Shown piece after piece: positions 43,370 through 52,321 of a DNA stretch of 64,000 bases. The position numbers and the translations under genes are program-made. Each line of letters starts with the position of its first letter. Position 1 is the stretch's first letter. The DNA is from Deltaproteobacteria bacterium (GTDB taxonomy: Bacteria; Myxococcota_A; Polyangia; Polyangiales; JADJMO01). Under the pieces are notes generated by a model. That model worked only from the letters and a program-made list of their open reading frames with translations. It ran no database searches and was not told where the DNA came from. The stretch covers positions 25,958 to 89,957 of the forward strand of contig JALHOE010000008.1 in the NCBI GenBank assembly GCA_022843175.1, in the 5' to 3' direction.

Positions 43370-43801
43370 TCAGCGGCTGCCGTGGAACTCGAGCTTCGCG
43401 AGCAGCGAGGTCGTCGAGTGCCCGTTGACCACAATGCTGTGGATCGGACGCGGGCCACCGGGCAGCTGGATCGGCGCCGTCCACTCGCCTGCGCCCATGG
43501 CGGCGGGCGCGGGCGCGACCCAACGCTCACCGTTCGCGAAGATCACGAGCACCTGCGAGAAGGCCACGGGCTTCTCGGTGTGCATCCGGATCGCCGAGAA
43601 GGCGCCGAGCTGCGCGCCGATGTCGTAGGTCTCCTGGTCCTCCGGCTTCGACGCGGTGGCGCGATTGATCAGGTGCCAGCCGAGAAAGACCGAGCCGTCC
43701 TGAGCGACGCTGCCCACATCGCGGGGGGCGGTCGTGGTGACCACGCAGGCGGGCACGGCGAGCGACAGAAGGGCGAGCATCGCGAGGGCGTTCTTCGTCA
43801 T
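43370..43801 (-). CDS. Small lipoprotein, DUF2541-like
   Basis: A 143-residue lipoprotein; signal peptide ending VPAC (Cys19) and a good GGAG before the ATG. The mature part begins with a Trp/Leu-His strand (FLGWHLINRATASKPEDQET). It continues as a beta-sandwich-like string (AIRMHTEKPVAFSQVLVIFA, GERWVAP, IHSIVVNGHSTTS), resembling small stress-induced periplasmic proteins. It is convergent with the preceding lipoprotein gene. The function is unknown. Confidence 0.65.
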   Translation of the reverse strand: MTKNALAMLALLSLAVPACVVTTTAPRDVGSVAQDGSVFLGWHLINRATASKPEDQETYDIGAQLGAFSAIRMHTEKPVAFSQVLVIFANGERWVAPAPAAMGAGEWTAPIQLPGGPRPIHSIVVNGHSTTSLLAKLEFHGSR

Positions 43802-43914
43802 CGTTTCTCCAGGGGTTCTCCGGGGACTTCACACGTCAGACGGACCGACCGCCAGATCATTCGTGCAACCGCGCAATCGCGCGCGATTTCGCGTGGTTCC
43901 GTTGACCTTCGGGG

Positions 43915-44802
43915 TCAACCGGGCAGCACGATCGGCTTGGGCACCGTCGGGGGCTTGACCGTGGGCGGGGCGGTCGGGACGAGCATGCCCTTCGCGACGA
44001 AGGTGACGTCCTCGCTGGCGACCGCGGCCCCCGTCGCGCACGTCCCGGTGACCTCGACGCGACGAACGTAGCTGCCCGCCGTGGGGCGTCCGGTGAGCAC
44101 CGACCCCTGCAGCTGCATGCCCGGGGGCGGCGTGGTCTTGAACGTCAGGGGTGCGACGCCACCCGTGACGAGCGTGGCGAGGTCGAAGCTCTGCACCTTG
44201 TCCGCCTGGAGCGAGACATCCTTCGTCACGAACGAGATCGCCGCGCAGGGCTCGCACATGATCGAAAGGGTCGGCGCCGGGTAGCGGACGCGATCCTCGC
44301 CCGCGCTGCCGTACGACAGCGACACCTGCAGCCCCGTGACGAGCGGGTGCGGGACGAGCACCTTCGCGGTGCCAGCGGCTCGATTGCGGCAGGCTGCGCG
44401 GAGCGCGTTCATCTCCGCCGGCACGCTGGCGATAGGGCCCAGCGGAAATGCGACGTTGAACGACGCGGACGACGCGGGGAACGTGCAGGCGTTCGGATAC
44501 GCAACGTCCGGCTTCGGCGACGCCGAGAACCCAGCCGTGGTCGTGAACGACGCCGACACCGACGACACCTTGCGGCAGCCGGCGCCGCTCTCTTCGTGCG
44601 CGACGGTGATCTTCGAGCCGCTCAGGGCGGTCACCTTTCCGTCGGCCGCGACGCTGACGGCGTAGTACACGCTCGGCACCGAGACGACCGTCTTTCCGTA
44701 GCGCTTGCTGCTCGGATCCCACACGGCCTGCGCGTCGGCGGTCGAGGACACGAACAGCGCCGCGAGCACGAGCGCCGCCCCACGAAGTGCGATGGAAGCC
44801 AT
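43915..44802 (-). CDS. Secreted protein with putative Ig-like domain
   Basis: A 295-residue exported protein: signal peptide with AxA site (STADAQA, about residue 24). A beta-rich domain of unknown type follows, with Cys residues (C78, C104, C145, C185, C188). A C-terminal putative Ig-like repeat contains APLTFKTTPPPGMQLQGSVL and TGRPTAGSYVRRVEVTG, the classic pattern of He_PIG domains. The tail is Pro/Val-rich (PTAPPTVKPPTVPKP), like a wall or surface spacer. It may be an adhesin-like surface protein. Confidence 0.65.
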   Translation of the reverse strand: MASIALRGAALVLAALFVSSTADAQAVWDPSSKRYGKTVVSVPSVYYAVSVAADGKVTALSGSKITVAHEESGAGCRKVSSVSASFTTTAGFSASPKPDVAYPNACTFPASSASFNVAFPLGPIASVPAEMNALRAACRNRAAGTAKVLVPHPLVTGLQVSLSYGSAGEDRVRYPAPTLSIMCEPCAAISFVTKDVSLQADKVQSFDLATLVTGGVAPLTFKTTPPPGMQLQGSVLTGRPTAGSYVRRVEVTGTCATGAAVASEDVTFVAKGMLVPTAPPTVKPPTVPKPIVLPG

Positions 44803-44904
44803 GCGGTCGCGTCGTGCACCGCGCATGCCGAGCTTCGGGGCGCGCCCCGGCGCTCCCCAGCCCTTCGAGCCCCGCAACGTCTGCGGCTGACGCGTCGATT
44901 GCGT

Positions 44905-45600
44905 CTACGGACAAGCGCTCGTGACGGTGCCGCAGGTGGCGTACGCGGCGCACGCCGAGTTGAACACCGACGTGACGTGGTGGGTCGTCTCCTGCCCGTC
45001 GACGACGAACCACACCTCGTACCGGCCGAGGTTGCCGTTGGCGCAGTCGGGGGTCGCGGTGTTCTCGAGGGTCTCGCTGTACATGCCGGTGGGGCCGAGC
45101 GAGAACGGCGAGCCAGGGGCTTCGGCGACCGCGGCGCCGGGGCAGCTCACCTTCTTGTACATCCGATGCGCCAGCGCGCCCGCTCGGCCGCGCACCGTGA
45201 ACCTCGCGAAGAACGCGGGCTTGACGTGGGTGACGCCGAGGTCCGAGCACATGCCGGGATTGCTGCCCTCTTCGACGCCGGTGGGCTTCTCGTAGCAGCT
45301 GCCCGCGAAGCAGTAGCCGACCGAGCACACCGAGCCCGGACAGCACGACATGCTGGGGACTCCGCACGACGGGGCCGTGTCGCTCGGAGGAGCCGTGTCG
45401 CTCGGCGGCGCGGTATCCGTCGACGGCGCGGTGTCGTCGGCGCTCCCGTCCTCGGTGGGGAAGATCGGGTTGGAGTCGGTGACTGCGTCGGTCGAGGTCT
45501 CGGACGATGCGTCGTTGCGCGCCGGGCCCGGCGTGGTGTCGCCGCCGCCGCTCACGCACCCGACCTCGAGGACGAGGGCCAACGCGAGGAGTCTTCGCAC
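44905..45600 (-). CDS. Cys-rich lipoprotein with acidic linker
   Basis: A 231-residue lipoprotein; start GTG 45600, lipobox VGC (Cys15). The linker contains tandem DTAPPSDTAPPSDTAPS, encoded by short DNA repeats. A Cys-rich knot follows (CGVPSMSCCPGSVCSVGYC, AGSCYEKP), like the Dickkopf/keratin-associated style modules on myxobacterial surface proteins. Then comes a beta domain of ~120 residues (VKPAFFARFTVRGRAG, GRYEVWFVVDGQETT). No enzyme motif is seen. The gene lies just downstream of the BTAD regulator on the same strand (35 bases). Confidence 0.7.
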   Translation of the reverse strand: MRRLLALALVLEVGCVSGGGDTTPGPARNDASSETSTDAVTDSNPIFPTEDGSADDTAPSTDTAPPSDTAPPSDTAPSCGVPSMSCCPGSVCSVGYCFAGSCYEKPTGVEEGSNPGMCSDLGVTHVKPAFFARFTVRGRAGALAHRMYKKVSCPGAAVAEAPGSPFSLGPTGMYSETLENTATPDCANGNLGRYEVWFVVDGQETTHHVTSVFNSACAAYATCGTVTSACP

Positions 45601-45635
45601 AGCGGCATTGTAGCGCTCGACGGCGCGCCGACGAG

Positions 45636-47606
45636 TCACTCGAGCCCGATCTTGCGCGCGGACCCACGGAACAGCTTCTCCGCCTCGGGCGTGAAGCGGA
45701 ACGCGCGCAAGAAGTCCTCGACCGTGTAGCGCGGCGCTCGGCTCCGAATGCGCGCGACGAGGACGCGCGCCTCTTCCCGGCGCTGCGTGAGGCCGAGCGT
45801 CGACGCCGCGATCGCGAGGATATGGGCGTGCGCGTTCGGGCGGGCCGCCGCGCGCACCGCCCAGTCCGCGGCTTCCTCGGTCTCGCCGAGACGCACGTGC
45901 GCGAGCGCCCGACTGGCGAGCATGCCGAACTGGAGCGGGTCGAACGGGCTCAGCGCGCGCGAGTGGTTCGTGGCCGCGATCGCCACCCGGGGGTCTCCGG
46001 ACTGACTGTGCACGAAGCCGAGCGTGTAGTGGCCGAGCGCGAAGTTGGGGCTCAGCTCGATGCTCCGTTCGAGCTCCGCGAGCGACTCGCTCTGCGCGCC
46101 GCGCAGCCACAGCGCCCGACCCATCGCCCAGTGCGCGGCGGGATCGCGATCGTCGGCGCCGAGGCTCTCGCTGGCGGTCTGCAGCGCGAGCTCGATCTGG
46201 CGATCGCGGTCGTCCTTCAGCTCGAGAAAGACGTTCTGGAAGTGGGTGAACGACAGCGCGGCGTGCGCGCGCGCGAACGTCGGATCGAGCCGCAGCGCCG
46301 CGCGAAACAGCTCCTCGGCGCGGACGTTGTCGGTCGCGGTGAACTTGTACATGTGCCACAGGCCGCGGTGGTAGGCCTCCCACGCGTCGAGCGAGCTCGG
46401 GGGCTTGAGGATCGCGCGCTTGCACTCCTCGGCCTCGATCTCCTCCGCGATCGTGGCGACGACGCGATCGACGATGGTGTTCTGAAACGCGAGCGTCTCG
46501 GCGGATGCGGCCCGCAGCTCGTCGGTCCAAACGATGCGCGCCTGCTTCGTCTCCGCGAGCTCGACAACAACGCGCAGCTCGGCGCCATGACGGCGCAGCA
46601 CGCCGCTCACCACGTAGTCGACCGCGAGGAGTCGTCCCGCCTCGTGCGCCGGGATCCCGCGCTCCGCGAGCGCGTACGAGCTCCCCCGCGCGATCACGAA
46701 GAGCGCCCGCAGCTTCGCGAGGCGGGTGATGATGTCGTCGGTGAGCCCGTCGGCGACGCGCGTCTCCGGCGAGGTCGCGTCGACGAACGGCATCACCGCG
46801 ACGGACGCGCGGCGGGCGGTGACCGGCGCGGCCGTCGGTGACACGATCTCGACGCGCGGCGACTCCACCGTCGCGACACGGATTCTCTGCCACGCATCGC
46901 GGAGCGGCCCCCAATCGACCCCATGCTGCTCGAGCGCGTGGATCGTCGTCGAGAGGTGCGCCTCCGCGTCGCCGGGCCGGCCGCTGCGGACGAGCGCGTC
47001 GAGCATGGCCTCGTGGGGTCGTCGATCGAGCGGCGCGAGCTGTAGCCACGCGTCGAGCACCCGAAAGGTCTCGTCCGACACCACGGTCGAGCGCGCCGAG
47101 AGCTCGCTGAGCACCGCGACGTGCATCGCGCGAAACCTCTGGCGCTGCGCGGCCAGCCAAACGCTCAGCTCGGGGCTCGCGTCGACGATGAGCCCCTCGA
47201 GCAGGTCGCCGCGGAAGAGCGCGTGCAGCTCGGCGAGGCGCTCCCGTGTGGCCTCGCCGAGGCCCGCCCTGGTGGCGCGCTCGACCTCGAGCGCGTCGAC
47301 GAGGCAGTCGGAGAGATCGAGGGCGGTCGCTGGACCGAGCGCGAGCACTCGCGTCCGCTGCTCGTCGTCGAGCACCGCGCGCAGCTTGCTCAGCGACCAG
47401 CGAAGCTCGCCGCGCGGATCGTTCGGGACGTCCCAGAACAGATCGCACAGACGCGATCGCGACAGCGGCGACGACGGCGACGACTCGAGCGCGAGGTACG
47501 CGAGGAGCGCGCGAACCTTGCGCGAGCGCGGCAACGGCGCCGGCGCTCCACCGCGTAGCACCGCGAGCGGGCCGATGATGCGAACCTGGAAGTTGGGTTC
47601 GCTCAT
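45636..47606 (-). CDS. BTAD/winged-helix regulator with TolB-like and TPR regions
   Basis: A 656-residue regulator. Residues ~7-95 form an OmpR-like winged helix (LPRSRKVRALLAYLALE; GELRWSLSKLRAVLDD). Residues ~97-240 are a BTAD helical domain (HEAMLDALVRSGRPGDAEAH). Residues ~265-400 match the TolB-like/FlgO-like module of cyclase-type regulators (ASVAVMPFVDATSPE; AVDYVVSGVLRRHGAELRVV). The rest are TPRs (AEELFRAALRLDPTFARAHA; LAELERSIELSPNFALGHYT). It lies 28 bases from the divergent cysK start, so it may control cysK or the downstream lipoprotein. The signal is unknown. Confidence 0.88.
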   Translation of the reverse strand: MSEPNFQVRIIGPLAVLRGGAPAPLPRSRKVRALLAYLALESSPSSPLSRSRLCDLFWDVPNDPRGELRWSLSKLRAVLDDEQRTRVLALGPATALDLSDCLVDALEVERATRAGLGEATRERLAELHALFRGDLLEGLIVDASPELSVWLAAQRQRFRAMHVAVLSELSARSTVVSDETFRVLDAWLQLAPLDRRPHEAMLDALVRSGRPGDAEAHLSTTIHALEQHGVDWGPLRDAWQRIRVATVESPRVEIVSPTAAPVTARRASVAVMPFVDATSPETRVADGLTDDIITRLAKLRALFVIARGSSYALAERGIPAHEAGRLLAVDYVVSGVLRRHGAELRVVVELAETKQARIVWTDELRAASAETLAFQNTIVDRVVATIAEEIEAEECKRAILKPPSSLDAWEAYHRGLWHMYKFTATDNVRAEELFRAALRLDPTFARAHAALSFTHFQNVFLELKDDRDRQIELALQTASESLGADDRDPAAHWAMGRALWLRGAQSESLAELERSIELSPNFALGHYTLGFVHSQSGDPRVAIAATNHSRALSPFDPLQFGMLASRALAHVRLGETEEAADWAVRAAARPNAHAHILAIAASTLGLTQRREEARVLVARIRSRAPRYTVEDFLRAFRFTPEAEKLFRGSARKIGLE

Positions 47607-47634
47607 GACGGATCCATGCTTACATCAAGGCTCC

Positions 47635-48573
47635 ATGCTCTACGACGACATCTCGCAGACGATCGGCCGTACGCCCGTCGTGCGCATCAACCACCTCGCC
47701 CCCGGGCACGTGCGAATGTACGTCAAGATCGAGGCCGCGAACCCCGGCGGCTCGGTGAAGGATCGGCTCGCGCTCGGCATCATCGAGGACGCGGAGCGAC
47801 GCGGCCTCCTCGCGCCGGGTCAAACCGTCGTCGAGGCGACCTCCGGCAACACCGGTGTGGCGCTCGCCCTCGTGTGCGCGGCGCGCGGCTATCCGTTCGT
47901 CGCCGTCCTGCCGGAGTCGTTCTCCGTCGAGCGCAGGCAGATCATGCGCGCGTACGGCGCCAAGGTCGTGCTCACGCCGGCCGCGGAGCGCGCCTCGGGT
48001 GCGGTGCGTGTCGCGGCCAAGCTCGCCGAGGAGCGGGGATGGTTCCTCGCCCGACAATTCGACAACCCGGCGAACCCAGCCTTCCACCGGCAGACCACGG
48101 GCCCCGAGATCCTGTCCGACTTCGCCACCAGCCGACTCGACTTCTGGGTCACCGGCTGGGGTACCGGCGGCACGCTCACGGGCGCCGGGCAGATGATCCG
48201 CGCGGCCCGCCCCGAGACGAGGATCATCGCGTGCGAGCCGGCCGCGGCCGCGCTGCTGGGCGGCAACGAGTGGAAGCCGCACAAGATTCAGGGATGGACT
48301 CCCGACTTCCTGCCGTCCGTCCTCGACCGCTCGGTCTACGACGAGGTGATCCCCGTCGCCGACAGCGAGGCGATCGCGTGCGCGCGCGCGCTGGCGCAGA
48401 AGGAGGGCATCTTCTGCGGCATCTCCTCGGGGGGCACCTTCGCGGCCGCGCTCGTCGTCGCAAAGTCGGCGCCCGAGGGGAGCGTCATCCTCGCCATGCT
48501 CCCCGACACGGGTGAGCGCTACCTCTCGACCGCGCTGTTCGAGGGCGTGGAAACCGGTTCGGACACGGTCTAG
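47635..48573 (+). CDS. cysK: Cysteine synthase (O-acetylserine sulfhydrylase)
   Basis: A 312-residue PLP enzyme of the cysteine synthase group, making cysteine from O-acetylserine and sulfide. Visible motifs are NPGGSVKDR (Lys binds PLP), EATSGNTGVALA (acetylserine loop), QFDNPANPAFHRQTTGPEI (CysK-like) and the PLP phosphate loop TGWGTGGTLTG; SSGG lies near the C-terminus. ATG 47635 has AAGG upstream and starts at the conserved first strand; an in-frame ATG at 47605 would overlap the divergent start codon. It could also act as a related beta-replacement enzyme. Confidence 0.9.
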   Translation: MLYDDISQTIGRTPVVRINHLAPGHVRMYVKIEAANPGGSVKDRLALGIIEDAERRGLLAPGQTVVEATSGNTGVALALVCAARGYPFVAVLPESFSVERRQIMRAYGAKVVLTPAAERASGAVRVAAKLAEERGWFLARQFDNPANPAFHRQTTGPEILSDFATSRLDFWVTGWGTGGTLTGAGQMIRAARPETRIIACEPAAAALLGGNEWKPHKIQGWTPDFLPSVLDRSVYDEVIPVADSEAIACARALAQKEGIFCGISSGGTFAAALVVAKSAPEGSVILAMLPDTGERYLSTALFEGVETGSDTV

Positions 48574-48644
48574 CCGCAGTTTCCACGCCGCTTACCACGG
48601 TCTCATCCACGCCCCGGGGCCATCGTCGTTCCCGGAGGCACGCG

Positions 48645-49460
48645 ATGGAAACTACCGTTCAACCGCACAACGTGAAGGCGCAGTCGGTCTGGAACTCGGC
48701 CGGCGGCAGATACGACGAGATCAGCCGGAGCATCGCCGATGCGATCGAGCACGGCGTCGAGCGGCTCGCGCCGAAGCCGGGCGAGCGCATCCTCGATCTC
48801 GCGACGGGCACCGGATGGGGCTCGCGCGTGATCGCGCAACGATTCCCCGAGGCGTCGGTGCTCGGCGCCGACATCGCCGAGCAGATGCTCGACCACGCGA
48901 GGACGACCGCGGCCATTCAGCGGCTGCGCATCGACTACCGCCAGGCCGACGCGGAGAACCTTCCGTTCGAGGACGGGTCGTTCGACGCGGTCATCTCGAC
49001 CTTCGGTGTCATGTTCGTGGGTAGGCCGGAGGCCGCCGCCGCCGAGCTCGCGCGCGTGGTGAAGCCGGGTGGCCGGGTGGTGCTCACGACCTGGAAGAAC
49101 GACAGCAACGTCTTCAACATGTTCGGCGTGATGAAGAGGTTCATGCCGCCGCCGCCGACGCCGGCCCCGCCGTCGCCGTTCGAGTGGGGAAAGCTCGAGC
49201 GGCTGCGGGAGCTGCTCTCCGCCCGCTTCGACCTGCGCTTCGAGGACGGAACGAACCAGTTCCGCTACGGCTCCGGCGAGCAGGCGTGGAACCTGTGGGT
49301 CAACCACTACGGGCCGACGAAGTCGCTCGCCGCGGCGCTCGACGACGCGCGACGCCATGAGCTGAAGCGTGACTTCATCGCGTGGCACGAGACCTTCCCG
49401 AGCCCGATCGGCTTCACGCAGCCGCGCACCTACGTCGTCACGCACGGCGTCCGCAAGTAA
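48645..49460 (+). CDS. Class I SAM-dependent methyltransferase (UbiE-like)
   Basis: A 271-residue methyltransferase. Motif I is ILDLATGTGWGSRVIAQRFP (SAM-binding GxG), motif II is VLGADIAEQML, followed by DAENLPFEDGSFDAVISTFG and motif III LARVVKPGGRVVLTTWKN. This is the Methyltransf_11/UbiE pattern. A Pro-rich loop follows at residues ~167-180 (MPPPPTPAPPSP). GGAGG lies before ATG 48645. The acceptor is unknown. It is 71 bases downstream of cysK on the same strand. Confidence 0.88.
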   Translation: METTVQPHNVKAQSVWNSAGGRYDEISRSIADAIEHGVERLAPKPGERILDLATGTGWGSRVIAQRFPEASVLGADIAEQMLDHARTTAAIQRLRIDYRQADAENLPFEDGSFDAVISTFGVMFVGRPEAAAAELARVVKPGGRVVLTTWKNDSNVFNMFGVMKRFMPPPPTPAPPSPFEWGKLERLRELLSARFDLRFEDGTNQFRYGSGEQAWNLWVNHYGPTKSLAAALDDARRHELKRDFIAWHETFPSPIGFTQPRTYVVTHGVRK

Positions 49461-49507
49461 CCCCTCTCCACGTCGGCCGCGAACGCCTACTCCAGATGCA
49501 AAGCACA

Positions 49508-49531
49508 GGCGCGCGCGTCAGCGAGCGCCTG
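49508..49531 (+). repeat. Dispersed palindromic repeat, single copy
   Basis: A 24-base imperfect palindrome AGGCGC...GCGCCT, identical at nearly all positions to the 27.66-kb copy and differing by one central base from the array at 34.0 kb. It lies just after the methyltransferase gene and before the end of the convergent lipoprotein gene. Confidence 0.75.
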
Positions 49532-49538
49532 AACATGC

Positions 49539-50423
49539 CTACTCCTTCGGCTTCGCGGCCGGCGTGATGAGCACGTAGTGCCGGGGCTTGGGGTGCAGCA
49601 GCACGACCTTGTCCCTGTGCTGATCCGGCTTGAACTGCGGATACCACTGCCAGATGTCCCAGCTCTGGTCGATGTACTCGCGTACGAAGACGTGGACCGA
49701 GACGTACCGATCCCTGGCCGCCTTCGCGACGGGCGCGGCGAAGCTGAACTCGGCGCGCTCCTCGGGGGGCTCGGGCTCGGTGTGGAACGCGCCACCGTAG
49801 ATCACGAACATCTTGTCGTCGGTCTTCGCGGCCACGGCCTGGCTCGCGTCGCGGGAGATGAGCGCGGTGATGGTCTGCAGCACCGTCAACGGCGGCGACT
49901 TCGACTTCGCGATCTCGGCGAGCTGCTTGCACGAGGGGTGAAGCTGACTGACCTTGATCCCGAGCTTCTCGGCCGCCTTGCCGAGCACGACGTACTCGTT
50001 CGGCGCCTCGGCCGCTTGATTCTTCGCGATCTTGCCGAGCTGCTTGTTGGTCTCCTTCTTGGCCTGCTCGCAGCCCTGCGCGGGCGCCATCAGCTCGAGG
50101 AGCAGGTCCGACGCGCGCCCCTCGAGCTTCGGCAGGACCTCGTTCGTGAAGCGCTTGGCCGACGTGTCGACCCACTCGAGGCCCTTCTTGCCGTGCGCTT
50201 CTCCGACGGCGACGACGAGCGGCTTGTCCTGCAACGTCGCCTCGAAGGCGGACGCGAGATCGTCGTACGCGCGGCAATCGAGCGCACCGCAGGCGGTGAA
50301 GGCGGGGCGCGGCACGCTCGGCGCGGAGGACGCGACGGGGCTCGCGGACGACGACGGCTTGGTCGGGGCGGCTCGGTCGCACGAGAGACAGGCGACGGCG
50401 ACAACCCACGCGAGCACGCGCAT
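49539..50423 (-). CDS. TraB/ChaN-like lipoprotein
   Basis: A 294-residue lipoprotein (signal ending LSC, Cys15; Ser/Pro/Ala linker to about residue 38). The core has VVAVGEAHGKKG near the start, an acidic LLLELMAPAQ strand, and VIYGGAFHTEPEP near the end. This is the conserved GE-H / E / G-x-H arrangement of the TraB/ChaN/EreA (Tiki-like) superfamily, which includes metal- or haem-binding hydrolases. The function is unknown. Cysteines (C45, C50, C118, C165) could be disulfide-linked. The 239 bases upstream to the kinase gene hold no confident gene. Confidence 0.7.
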   Translation of the reverse strand: MRVLAWVVAVACLSCDRAAPTKPSSSASPVASSAPSVPRPAFTACGALDCRAYDDLASAFEATLQDKPLVVAVGEAHGKKGLEWVDTSAKRFTNEVLPKLEGRASDLLLELMAPAQGCEQAKKETNKQLGKIAKNQAAEAPNEYVVLGKAAEKLGIKVSQLHPSCKQLAEIAKSKSPPLTVLQTITALISRDASQAVAAKTDDKMFVIYGGAFHTEPEPPEERAEFSFAAPVAKAARDRYVSVHVFVREYIDQSWDIWQWYPQFKPDQHRDKVVLLHPKPRHYVLITPAAKPKE

Positions 50424-50662
50424 GCCCCGAAGCTACCCGCTTTGGGGCTGATGCACTCGGGGAAGCTTCGTGGCCGGAGCTGGGCGGACGGGCCGAGAGC
50501 GCGGGAGCGTGCGGTGTCGTCGGCCCACACGAGCTGCACCCCTCGGCGTTGCAGCAAGACGAGCACCGCGCCCGCGCGGCTCCCACGAACGTTGCGGTCC
50601 ATCAGCAAGGGCCCCGTCGTCCCACCCGAGCCCTATCGGCCGCGAGCAACCATGGACTAGAA

Positions 50663-52321
50663 GTGAGCGTGCGGTCGTCGTTGTTTCACCGCGTCCTGCT
50701 GCCGCCGCTCGCCGCCGATCGCGAGTCGCCGGACGCGCTCCGACGACGCGCCGACGTTCGCTTCGTCCTGATCCTGGTGTCGCTCGCGGTCGACGCCTTC
50801 ATCCTGCTCGGACTTCGCGACCCGACCATCGTCAACCTACGCGTCCTCGACGCGTTCGGCGCGATCAACGTGCCGCTGCTGACGCTCGACGCGCTGGTGA
50901 GCCTCGCGATCCTGCGCGATCCGGCCCGACTGCGCCTCGAGCGGTGGGCTCCGCCGATCCTTTGGGCCTGCATCGTCATCGAGATGTTCACCACCACGGT
51001 GTGGGTCCAGGTCACCGGGACGGTTTCCAGCTACTTCTTGCTCGTCGGACCGATCTTCGTCTTTTCGTATCGCCTGGTCATCGGCTACCGCGCGGGCCTG
51101 GTGGCCTGGTTCTCCCTCGTCGCCTGCCACGTCACGGCCTTCGCGCTCGAAGAGCTCCACGTGCTCCGCCCGGCCGCGCTGTTCGTCAGCGATCCCGGCG
51201 CGATCTACTCGTCGCCGATGTTCCGGCTCGCGGCGCTCGCATCCATCCAGAGCGTCTACTGCTCCACCTTCTTCCTCTCCAACTTCGTGAGCAACTCACT
51301 ACGCGAGAAGGACGAGGCGCTCGACGAAGCGCGGGAGGACGTCGAGCGCCTGATGGAAGAGGGGCAGCCGGGGCGACTCTCCGGGCAGACGCTCGCGGGG
51401 AAATACGAGCTCGGCGAGCTGCTCGGACGCGGCGGCATGGGCGAGGTCTACGAGGCGCGGGCCATCGTCTCCGACGTGGTGCCCGCGGGGGACCTCGTCG
51501 CGATCAAGGTCTTGTACGCGCACCTCTCGAACCATCGCTCGGCGCTCGCGCGATTCCGGCGCGAAGCGGTCGCGACGCGGGAGCTGCCGAGCGCGCGCGT
51601 GGCGTGCGTCCACGAGTTGGGCTCGGACGGCGAGACGCTCCACTTCATGGTGATGGAGCTCTTGGCCGGAGAGGATCTGGGCGCGCTCCTACGCCGCCGC
51701 GGCAAGCTGGCGGCCGACGAGGTCCTCGCCCTCGCCGCACAGCTCGCCGAGGTCCTCGACGCCGCGCACGCTGCGGGGATCGTGCATCGCGACGTCAAGC
51801 CGCCGAACGTCTTCATCGGAGCACACGACGGCGCGATGGACGTGCGCCTGCTCGATTTCGGCATCTCCCGGCTCGGCGAGGGAGGGCGCGAGACGCAACT
51901 CACGCAGACGCTCGCGGTGCTCGGCTCTCCGGGCTACCTCGCGCCGGAGCAGGTCGATGACGGGTACGGCGAGATCGGCCCCGCGACAGACGTCTTCGCG
52001 TTGGGATGCGTGCTCTATCGCGCGCTCACCGGTCACGCCGCCTTCAGGTCGCGCACCCCCGCGGGGGCGCTCTACGAGACCGTGCACCACCACCCCCCGC
52101 CGGTGACCACCGCATCGCCAGAGCTTCACGCGGACGTCGATCATGTGCTCGCCCTGGCGCTCGCGAAGCCGGCGAAAGAGCGCTACGCATCGGCTGGCGA
52201 GCTGGCGCGCGATCTCCGTCTCGCGTGCGAGGGAGCGCTACCGCCCGCCGCGCGCGCTCGCGCCGAAGCAGCCGGCCGGTGGGGGCCAGCGAGGGACGCG
52301 ACGCTCACCAGCGCAGGATGA
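50663..52321 (+). CDS. Membrane-anchored Ser/Thr protein kinase
   Basis: A 552-residue kinase with an N-terminal membrane domain. Residues ~32-210 contain five to six hydrophobic helices (FVLILVSLAVDAFILLGL, YFLLVGPIFVF, GLVAWFSLVACHVTAF), then a coiled linker and a Hanks kinase at ~248-510. The kinase has GRGGMGEVYEAR (P-loop), VAIKV (Lys), HRDVKPPNVF (catalytic loop), DFGIS and APEQ. All catalytic residues are present. GTG 50663 is the best start; no ribosome site is evident. Its stop overlaps the ATG of the FHA-AAA+ activator (ATGA), suggesting that the kinase phosphorylates or signals to that protein. Confidence 0.92.
   Translation: MSVRSSLFHRVLLPPLAADRESPDALRRRADVRFVLILVSLAVDAFILLGLRDPTIVNLRVLDAFGAINVPLLTLDALVSLAILRDPARLRLERWAPPILWACIVIEMFTTTVWVQVTGTVSSYFLLVGPIFVFSYRLVIGYRAGLVAWFSLVACHVTAFALEELHVLRPAALFVSDPGAIYSSPMFRLAALASIQSVYCSTFFLSNFVSNSLREKDEALDEAREDVERLMEEGQPGRLSGQTLAGKYELGELLGRGGMGEVYEARAIVSDVVPAGDLVAIKVLYAHLSNHRSALARFRREAVATRELPSARVACVHELGSDGETLHFMVMELLAGEDLGALLRRRGKLAADEVLALAAQLAEVLDAAHAAGIVHRDVKPPNVFIGAHDGAMDVRLLDFGISRLGEGGRETQLTQTLAVLGSPGYLAPEQVDDGYGEIGPATDVFALGCVLYRALTGHAAFRSRTPAGALYETVHHHPPPVTTASPELHADVDHVLALALAKPAKERYASAGELARDLRLACEGALPPAARARAEAAGRWGPARDATLTSAG

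Noticed and set aside
50424..50662. Possible gene remnant on the minus strand (segment MDRNVRGSRAGAVLVLLQRR)
   Set aside because: Some coding-like codon bias but no coherent start, end or recognised domain; left as intergenic.
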